Source of the DNA: Ophiura sarsii
Taxonomy: Eukaryota; Echinodermata; Ophiuroidea; Amphilepidida; Ophiuridae
Reading direction: 5' to 3'
Assembly (NCBI GenBank): GCA_035610835.1
Contig: CM069455.1
Span: 41,247,944 to 41,311,943 of the forward strand
DNA: 64,000 bases
Under the pieces are notes generated by a model. It made no database searches, was not told where the DNA came from, and saw only the letters and a program-made list of their open reading frames with translations. The first letter of the stretch is position 1. Each line of letters starts with the position of its first letter. Made by a program: the position numbers and the translations under genes. This document shows, piece by piece, positions 57,788 to 64,000 of the stretch.

Positions 57788-57840
57788 GTAAGTAAAGTTT
57801 GCATCTCATGAATGTAGTGTTTTCATCTTAATTTTTAGCT

Positions 57841-57960
57841 TCAAAGCAAACCAAGACTTGAACAAACCAGTAGCTCGATAGCTGTAAAAGTAGAATGTTC
57901 GAGGAGGAAGTACATGGTGACAATTTGAATGGTGGTGTGGGAGGTTCTGACAAATAGTGG
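57841..57960 (+). pseudogene. Chimeric exon fragment
   Basis: LQSKPRLEQTSSSIAVKVE, matching the exon at 58826-58890, passes directly into CSRRKYMVTI, a TGA and MVVWEVLT, matching the 57630-57787 exon. It therefore joins two exons without their intron, which suggests recombination or a partly processed copy. Confidence 0.5.
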
Positions 57961-58051
57961 TTTTTTTGTTACCATAAGTATAACAAGGATCCTCCTCAGT
58001 GGAAGCACTACGGGTCGCTGCGCAGCACAATGCTGACACCCACAACACAAG

Positions 58052-58375
58052 GAAGTCAACTTTCCGGGAAGAGATTCGCCGCATGAGACAACTCTTATAT
58101 GAGTCTTTTTAATTGGACATCACCAAAGATGAACCACCTCAGGACAAAAAATATGGGGCTTTAAAAGCCTGGTATTTAAGAGGTGTGTGGCAAGACAGTT
58201 CTAAAAGAGAGCAACATGTGTCTTTGGATGTGAGTTACCATACTTTGTTTGGTAACTGTGATCCTCATGATTATTCTTGCAGTTATCGCTTGATGTCCAA
58301 GCGGAATGTTCAAGGTGAAAATATATGGTAAAAGTTCGGATGGTGGTGTGGGAGGTTTTGAATGAGAGGAGCTGG
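58052..58375 (+). pseudogene. Exon cluster of unknown family, copy 2
   Basis: STFREEIRRMRQLLYESF, a TAA, LDITKDEPPQDKKYGALKAW, the same 'attattcttgcag' acceptor, and LSLDVQAECSR followed by TGA and KYMVKVRMVVWEVLNERSWEN. It is a duplicate of 57409-57720 about 650 bp downstream, with two additional stops. It ends at 'gggagaatg' where the acidic-repeat piece begins. Confidence 0.65.
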
Positions 58376-58497
58376 GAGAATGTCTGATACTGGAAGCCTA
58401 TCTGAAGGAGAAGTGCGCCTATATGGCAGTTGGTCTAGTGATTCTGGAAGCCTTTCAGAGGGCCAGGGCGAACGCAGAAATGACATAAGTTGAAGTA
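58376..58497 (+). pseudogene. Acidic-repeat piece fused into exon copy 2
   Basis: SDTGSLSEGEVRLYGSWSSD and SGSLSEGQGERRNDIS plus TGA match the acidic-repeat gene at 11.3-13.1 kb (about 45 kb away). The left junction is inside the exon ('gagaatg|tctgatactgg') and the right junction leads back into 'agtacatggtgaaag' of the same exon family. Confidence 0.75.
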
Positions 58498-58618
58498 CAT
58501 GGTGAAAGTTTGAATGGTGGTGCAGGAGGTTCTCAATGAGAAGAGCTGGGAGAATGTGAGGACAAAATATTCCGAAGAAACATCAGATACAGCCGTGCAC
58601 CCCTCACTAGTACGGTAA
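58498..58618 (+). pseudogene. Exon cluster of unknown family, copy 3
   Basis: KYMVKV, a TGA, MVVQEVLNEKSWENVRTKYS and EETSDTAVHPSLVR, ending at the same ACG|GTAAGT donor as copy 1 (donor at about 58617). Confidence 0.6.
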
Positions 58619-58811
58619 GTAAAGTTTGCATCTCATGAATGTAGTGTTTTCATCTTAGTAACATTTGACACAACTTTTCTCTTTTCACTTCTTCTAGGAC
58701 AAATGCACTGAATATAGCTAGCAGAGAGCGATTTTGAGAGTAGACTAGTATTCGACGTACTGTTGCGGGGGAAAATGCTGGTCAACCCCTCAAAATGTTT
58801 TTATTTTTTAT

Positions 58812-58990
58812 AGAAGACATCAGTATCTTCAAAGCAAAACACGACTTGAACAAACCAGTCGCTCGATAGCTGAAGCAGAATACAATGGCAGAGGTGGTAC
58901 AAAAAAATCTGAAACAAAGGGTTATTTTTCCCCTATCTGGGTTAACCTGTCATATTACAGAGCGGCAATGGAGGTGAATTCTCCAGGAAG
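58812..58990 (+). pseudogene. Following exon (QYLQSKTRLEQTSRSIAEAEYNG region)
   Basis: RRHQYLQSKTRLEQTSRSIA and EAEYNGRGG follow the copy 3 exon by about 195 bp. By the chimera at 57841 it belongs to the same gene. Family unknown; no stop is seen up to about 58985. Confidence 0.5.
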
Positions 58991-59265
58991 GTACTGGAGG
59001 CACTGGTTGTAAATTCACTGTTGTAAATGGAAAGAAGGCAAATAGTTTGAATGATGAGCCTTATCAACAAAAATGGTTAAGGGAAGTGCTAGGCATCTGG
59101 CATCACGGGGGCTTGTGGAGAGGGGAAACCTCACACCAGGCAATGTCTGCTCAGTGTGGTGAGGACACAGAATAATAAGGAACCCCTCGTTTTTCATTCA
59201 GTCTTTTGAAACTGATCTCCGATAAAAGAGCATTGGCCCCGTTTTAATGGCGGGTAACCGGCGCA
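58991..59265. other. Unannotated spacer
   Basis: Nothing supported was found. Confidence 0.4.
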
Positions 59266-59700
59266 GGGGGATGGTACTAGTTTACGATGGATATCGATAC
59301 CAGAAAAACCTGTACATGAATGCCAAAATATATTAGAGATGTTCACTATAACGGGATGTCGTGCACCCCTTCACACTAACTGGTTTGACGTAAATGCACC
59401 TGCACCAAACATAAACGTCATTTCAAGAAATCCCCCACAGCATATGCACGCTAGAGAATTCACTCAAATTTGCCGAGCAGCATTTATTGAGAACGTTCAG
59501 GCAGAAATTGCCAGAGATCCGTCCCAGCCAACGCGAAGAGCGTAGAACACGGTTGTGAATGATTTGGAAGAAAACAGACTGTGCATTGCAAATATACACA
59601 AGAAGGCAGAAGCAAGTAATGACAAGGAGGCTGCTAAGATGATCAGAAGGAACTTAAAGCGGAATCCTCCCTCAAGTTAAGGGGGAAAGGTGTTTCTTCT
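59266..59700 (+). pseudogene. FLYWCH zinc-finger exon relic
   Basis: GMVLVYDGYRYQKNLYMNAK, IY, a TAG where the family has W, RC, then after a frameshift GCRAPLHTNWFDVNAPAPN, PPQHMHA and REFTQICRAAFIENVQAEI. The order YDGYRY...YWRC...C.A.LHT...H.H is that of FLYWCH zinc fingers, DNA- or protein-binding modules common in MULE transposases and in host proteins derived from them. After a TAG at 59543 the same region goes on with NDLEENRLCIANIHKKAEAS. Stop and frameshift mark it as dead. Confidence 0.7.
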
Positions 59701-59989
59701 CCGGGTGAAGCAACAAAAAGGCATAAACCGTGGAGGTCGATCCTTTGGGAAACCTTTAGTTTACCTGGCAACCATTTCAGAGGTATTCCCTGATACTTAC
59801 AGGTATAAGGAGGTATGGCATGACCAGGATGCTACCAAAGTCATACAGATAGATAGTCCCGGTTAATGAGATAACATCATTGACCAGGGCAGATGAGCTG
59901 CGCCGTCAGGTAATAGCAAAAAAAACTGTTAAAAAAATACCTGGTAAAATTACAAATTTACAAAAACCATGTGTTGCTGAAAAGAATAT
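59701..59989. other. Unassigned, probably part of the same relic
   Basis: Short readable pieces (for example LVYLATISEVFPDTYRYKE and VWHDQDATKV) are suggestive of coding origin, but no family is recognised and the frame is not continuous. Confidence 0.35.
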
Positions 59990-60236
59990 GTACAATATGT
60001 CGGACCCTTCTGAAATTCAACGATTTTGTATGGACATTGCCCTAGGCATTTCTCCGTCTTTGAAGCAGTCACCCCAGATCCAAGAAGACAATTTGGACAG
60101 GTACATTGCAGAAGCAGATATTGGTGTACAGAGAACCACGGACAGCAAAAGACGGTAACGGTCTCTTTCATGCCCTTTCAGACCAGCTAGAGGTAGCCGG
60201 AGTAGAACAAACATTTGTGGAGCTTCAACGGAGGCA
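59990..60236 (+). pseudogene. OTU-like protease relic, copy 1
   Basis: FCMDIALGISPSLKQSPQIQ and EDNLDRYIAEADIGVQRTT lead, with a frameshift, into DGNGLFHALSDQLEVAGVEQ and FVELQ. OTU cysteine proteases (deubiquitinase-type) have DGNC(L/F)FxA at this position; here the nucleophile codon is GGT (Gly) at 60160-60162. The copy is cut off after FVEL. Confidence 0.7.
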
Positions 60237-60401
60237 GTGGCCATGCTGAACTTCGACAAGTGCAAGGGCTGGAATGACAGACACCCGTTGATAGTTTGTC
60301 CTGAACCGGTGAAGGCACCCAACAACGATCTCGTCCCAAGACCAGCCAACACCATGTGTCTCGGCCAAGTCTTATTTCAGATTCGCAACGCTAACTCAGA
60401 A
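60237..60401 (+). pseudogene. Unknown domain between the OTU copies
   Basis: AMLNFDKCKGWNDRHPLIVC and PEPVKAPNNDLVPRPAN, then CLGQVLFQIRNANSEAKKYT, run in frame into the second OTU-preceding block. No family is recognised. Confidence 0.4.
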
Positions 60402-60810
60402 GCTAAGAAGTACACCATGTCCCAAGCTGCCCGATTTTGTATGGATATTGCCCTAGGCATTTCTCTGTCTTTGAAGCAATCACCCCGGATCCAAGAAGAC
60501 AATTTGGACAGGCACATTGCAGAAGCAGGTTTTGGTGTACAGAGAACCACAGACAGCAAATAACGGTAACGGTCTCTTTCATGCCCTTTCAGACCAGCTA
60601 GAGTTTGCCGGAGTAGAACAAACAACATTTGTGGAGCTTCATGAGCAGCTTATTCAGTATTCGACTGATGATGAAGAGACAGCCAATGGAGTACATATGT
60701 TGAATTTGACAGGTTATGCAACATGGCAGGATTATTTAGATCACATGAGTAAAGATGGTACATGGGGGAGATGAAATTATATTAATTGCGGCATTCTGAT
60801 TTTGTTTCCT
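60402..60810 (+). pseudogene. OTU-like protease relic, copy 2
   Basis: A duplicate of 60021-60236 offset by 411 bp. It continues further: NGNGLFHALSDQLEFAGVEQ, TTFVELHEQLIQYSTDDEE, WQDYLDHMSKDGTWG and, after a two-base shift, DEIILIAAF. The W.DYL..M..DGTWGDEI stretch is characteristic of OTU domains. The catalytic Cys is Gly (60571-60573) and the preceding Asp is Asn, so the copy would be inactive even without the frameshifts. Confidence 0.75.
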
Positions 60811-60944
60811 ATTAAATTATGTTATTTATATTTATTATTGATAGTTGGAACTGTTTATTTTTAACTCATCAGAATGACAGCACTCAGGATTACGTCACTG
60901 GCAATCCCAACATCACAATACCTCAATATCGCAAAAAAAACCTG

Positions 60945-61434
60945 ATGGCCGTCGTTGCTACGATAAAACAAATGCATGCTATTTCTGTCAAGCAGAATAA
61001 GCTGGGAAAATGCCTCGCCACTTGGCAAATCCACAACACTCCAATGAGCCCATAGTGGCACGTTTGCTAGCATGTAAAAACAAACAGGAACAAAACCTGG
61101 GATTCAAGAAGTTGCGCAATATGGGCGATTTTAATTATACATGAACATTTATGAAAAGGGTGAGGAGGAACTGAAAGTGTTGCGGAGGCCATTAAAGCAC
61201 TAAGTCTGTGAAGATTATCTTCCATGCATCTATTGTTATGGTTTTGTTGATTCCCGTGAAATTTGGGCGCATGCAAGTCGGTGCAGACATAAACCTAAGA
61301 AAGAAGATGTAGATGATGATCTCAAGGAGGTGAAGTCATATATTTCACAATGCCGAATGCTGTTGGGCGGTGGCAACATATATGTGATGCGATCTGTGAA
61401 AACCCGTCGGATGTCGCAAAATGTGAAATAGGGA
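60945..61434 (+). pseudogene. C2H2 plus Cys-rich (PCIYCYGF) domain relic, copy 1
   Basis: CYDKTNACYFCQAE, a TAA, AGKMPRHLANPQH gives C-x2-C...H-x5-H. It continues SNEPIVARLLACKNKQEQN and GFKKLRNMGDFNY, then after a shift NMNIYEKGEEELKVLRRPLK, a TAA, and EDYLPCIYCYGFVDSREIWA followed by HASRCRH. The second finger C-x2-C-x9-W-x-H-x3-C matches an arrangement I recall from invertebrate and fish predicted proteins that also have GDF.HN and RRP motifs. Probably nucleic-acid-binding; function unknown. Two stops and one frameshift. Confidence 0.65.
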
Positions 61435-61526
61435 TTATGGGTAAAATTAAAGATTTTTTTAAAGAAAATTAGTTTCCAATATTTTGTGTCATCATCTTCC
61501 ATGGAATTTCTCCTTCAAAAACTTAC

Positions 61527-63269
61527 TTAAGGTCATGTTTTTTATACTGGGTACAATTTGTGTTACATGTCCCTTTTTCCATAAATTAGGTTCCTTTTTC
61601 AGTTAATGCATTATATCTGAAAAAGTTTACATTTAAAGTTGGTAAAAGTATACATATTCTGAAAGCATATACTGTAACGGATGCAAATAGCATACAATGA
61701 AGTTGATTATACAGGGTGGCCCAAAATTGTACAGGATGTAACAAGCAAAATCTTCTAAAAAAGAAGGGTTTCAATAATTACTTCCACTATGTATATGAAG
61801 TGATGAGAGAAAAGTTCAGTACAGATTTAAAGTAGTTTAATAAAATACCCATCCAGACATATGCAAATTAAATTTCATTATGAATCTGAAATTTGACATA
61901 CAGGGTGTCTAAAAATTTGTTTATTTAGTTCCGGAAAAATGCTTCTATTACTACATACATACATAGTTTAACAAAATTCAAGTAGATTTCAAATAAAAAT
62001 GCATCAATTACATGTACATTAACATTGATTGATTTTGAAAGTCACCCTTTTCTTATGTAAAATTGTTAATTTTAAATATATAGGGTGTTTAAAACATTAA
62101 TTTAGGTATACATGATTATCCACAAATCATTAAATTGAATGAATTTAAATTTGCATCTGAAACATGATTTTACATTCCAATTTGAAGTGGCAAATGTTTA
62201 AAGTAGTATGAGATTCAAATAATGTTCAATTAAAAGGGGCCCTATAACTACAGGATGACTCAAATTTCCCAATGGCACATGTTTAGTGGCATACAATTAA
62301 TTGCGTTCATCCTTCTTGCACCTTCATGATGTGCAAAGCACATTCAAATGAACAAATTAGGTTAGTTTCCATAATGTTTGAACCCAGTATTCAAATTTCA
62401 AGAGTCTGATTTAAGATTGAATTATAAAATGTTTTCGTTTTAAGTTGTATTCAACATATAGGGTGATCCAATGTTGATTGGCAAACTGCTTATGCTGGTC
62501 ATCCTATACTAGGTCAGATCAGTTGCATTCCTAAGAATTTAATAATTCTCCTGAGTTTACAAGCTTGATGAAAACCAGCAGTTTTTTACTTATTTGGTAA
62601 CACAGTTAAAAACAAGTAATAACACCACACAAACGCATTCAACAAAATGTGCTAATTAACATCCAGACAATACAGAATACATGAGGTTAATTACATATCT
62701 TCTTTTAATTTTTAGTTAAATAGTTAAATTTATTTATTCAAAAGGGTACCTCAACCTTTCTATACTTTTAAAATGGACAGTTTGGTGCAGGCAAATGTTT
62801 GCATACATTCGAAAACTGTGACCAACTTATGTTTCTCAACAATTTTTTGAGCTTCTTATTTAATGCTAATTAATGATTCCTTAATTAACTAATTATATTT
62901 TTAATTCAAATATGCTTCAATAATGTTATGTTTTCAATATAGAATTGTACCAAGAGTGAAACCAGTGCATTTTATGTTTGCCCAATGTATATTGCACCAT
63001 ACTTGTTCAACTATGCACTCCTCCTCCTCCGCATACTCCTCCACCCCTGACTAATTAGGTTTAACGAACTATTGTAATTAACAGAACCATGGTAGTTTAT
63101 ATTTTTCTTCTTAAAATAAAGGCCAAATACTTTCTAATCAAAATAAGACCAAATTTGAGTATGTGTGATAAAAAATAGCCAAAATATATGCATGCAAAGT
63201 AATAACATGTAGTGCAAATGTAACAGATCCACCTTTTTTGGGTACCCAGTATAAAAAACATGACCTTAA
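61527..63269. mobile_element. 1,743 bp TTAA-flanked element
   Basis: TTAA followed by 'ggtcatgttttttatactgg' + 'gtac' at 61527 is matched by a perfect reverse complement ending in TTAA at 63266-63269 (TIR about 28 bp). Internally 'acagggtg'-like words recur near 61712, 61901, 62080, 62255 and 62460, spaced about 170-200 bp, suggesting a degenerate internal tandem repeat. AT-rich, no transposase. It separates the two copies of the PCIYCYGF domain. Confidence 0.9.
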
Positions 63270-63438
63270 GTCACTTTTCTAATTAGCGTTATAATGTTAT
63301 TCTATTGAACTATGTATCTATCAACACTTAGGAAACTGAGATGCATGTAATCTGCTGCACGGATATCATTTTTTATGCAGTTGGTAGCTCACACTGCAGC
63401 AGCTGCTCCTACAATAAATCTCTGATTTTGTTTTTGGC
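63270..63438. other. Short spacer before the terminal open frame
   Basis: No homology to the region upstream of copy 1 is visible until 'ggccattaaag' at 63437. A (C/T)-rich acceptor is not obvious. Confidence 0.4.
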
Positions 63439-64000
63439 CATTAAAGCCCAAAGTCAGTGAAGACTATCTGCCGTGCATATATTGCTATGGGTTTGTTGAA
63501 TCCCGGGAAATGTGGGCACATGCACGTCGGTGCAATCATAATCATAAAGGAGATGAAGATGAAGATCCAAAGGAGGTGAAGTCCTATACTTCACAATGTC
63601 GCATGCTGTTGGGCGGTGGCAACATTTATGCAGGCAAGGGGCAGGTAGCGAGGCTATCTAGGGTCAAAGAAGTAGTCGTATCAGGTATGCGGGAAAGGGC
63701 GTTCGAAGAAACAAAAAAAGCTGTCGAAAGTGATCATCTTATACTCGACTTTGGAAGCGTTCTACTGGAAAGAAAAAAAGATAAGAAAAAGAATGAGATT
63801 GCGACACGTATGCGGCAACTCGGTAGATTGATCGTTTCAATTAACGAAGATAGGGAAAGGAAGATGAGCCTAGATGACTGTATAAGTGGTAAACACTTCG
63901 ATACAGTCATCGAAGCGACAAAACACCTATGTGTTCTGACAGGAAATAAGACGAGCAACGGAGTCGAAGCTACAGCTACCCCATCCTTGGGTTTACAACT
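63439..64000 (+). CDS. PCIYCYGF-domain protein, copy 2, open to the window edge
   Basis: The frame is open from 63427 with no stop before 64000 (about 190 codons). It reads PLKPKVSEDYLPCIYCYGF, WAHARRCNH, CRMLLGGGNIYAGKGQVARL, VVVSGMRERAFEETKKAVES, DHLILDFGSVLLERK, IATRMRQLGRLIVSI, MSLDDCISGKHFDTVIEATK and HLCVLTG. The zinc finger C-x2-C-x9-W-x-H-x3-C is intact and the helical part with (T/S)xRMRQLxRLI and FDxVI.A.K.L matches a family I recall from cnidarian and echinoderm predicted proteins. Unlike copy 1 there are no lesions. The N-terminal exon and the C-terminus are outside what can be seen. Function unknown, probably nucleic-acid-related; a mobile-element origin is possible. Confidence 0.65.

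Overview
The window reads as non-coding-rich animal DNA. It has spliced-gene fragments with GT/AG borders, tRNA-derived SINE-like copies, CR1/L2-type LINE tails, many TTAA-flanked inverted-repeat elements, long homopolymers and dispersed 'taggcct' words. The protein fragments (a leucine-rich-repeat GPCR of the relaxin/glycoprotein-hormone receptor type, an atypical kinase family, FLYWCH, OTU and RING domains) fit a marine deuterostome. An echinoderm or hemichordate is most likely; this is inference, since no species-specific marker was seen. No rRNA gene, convincing intact tRNA gene, CRISPR array or bacterial operon is present.

Layout: 1-11 kb holds repeats only (an old direct/inverted repeat, a 1.4 kb G-rich TIR element, a 0.4 kb foldback, a 0.73 kb TIR element, a 5'-truncated LINE, a ~225 bp tandem array and a 32 bp minisatellite). 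11.26-15.0 kb holds relics of one gene family: an acidic Ser/Gly/Asp-rich repeat protein followed by a kinase-like domain, each split by a transposon of about 850 bp. 15-22.7 kb is MITE- and LINE-rich. 22.8-27.0 kb (minus strand) holds the best gene, an apparently single-exon LRR-GPCR of about 1,045 residues. It is broken by a 1,062 bp hAT-like insertion with an 8 bp target duplication and by a one-base frameshift. 27-39 kb is again MITEs, a SINE, telomere-like repeats and a mariner-like relic. 39.0-46.9 kb is a near-perfect direct duplication of 3,965 bp, itself packed with MITEs.

47.7-64 kb is the most gene-like accessory stretch. It holds tandem kinase fragments, six ~375 bp intron-containing units, two exons of a conserved GGDKGGGSFK family, a 36-unit 43 bp minisatellite grown out of the start of a RING exon, another kinase tail, shuffled duplicate exons, then FLYWCH, OTU (twice, both with Gly for the catalytic Cys) and a C2H2/Cys-rich domain (twice). 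Almost all of these carry stops or frameshifts. The exception is the last frame, which stays open from 63,427 to the window edge. I read this half as a graveyard and shuffling ground of two or three multi-domain gene or transposon families rather than one working pathway. The GPCR would have been a cell-surface receptor and the kinase family cytoplasmic signalling proteins; no functional link between them is visible.
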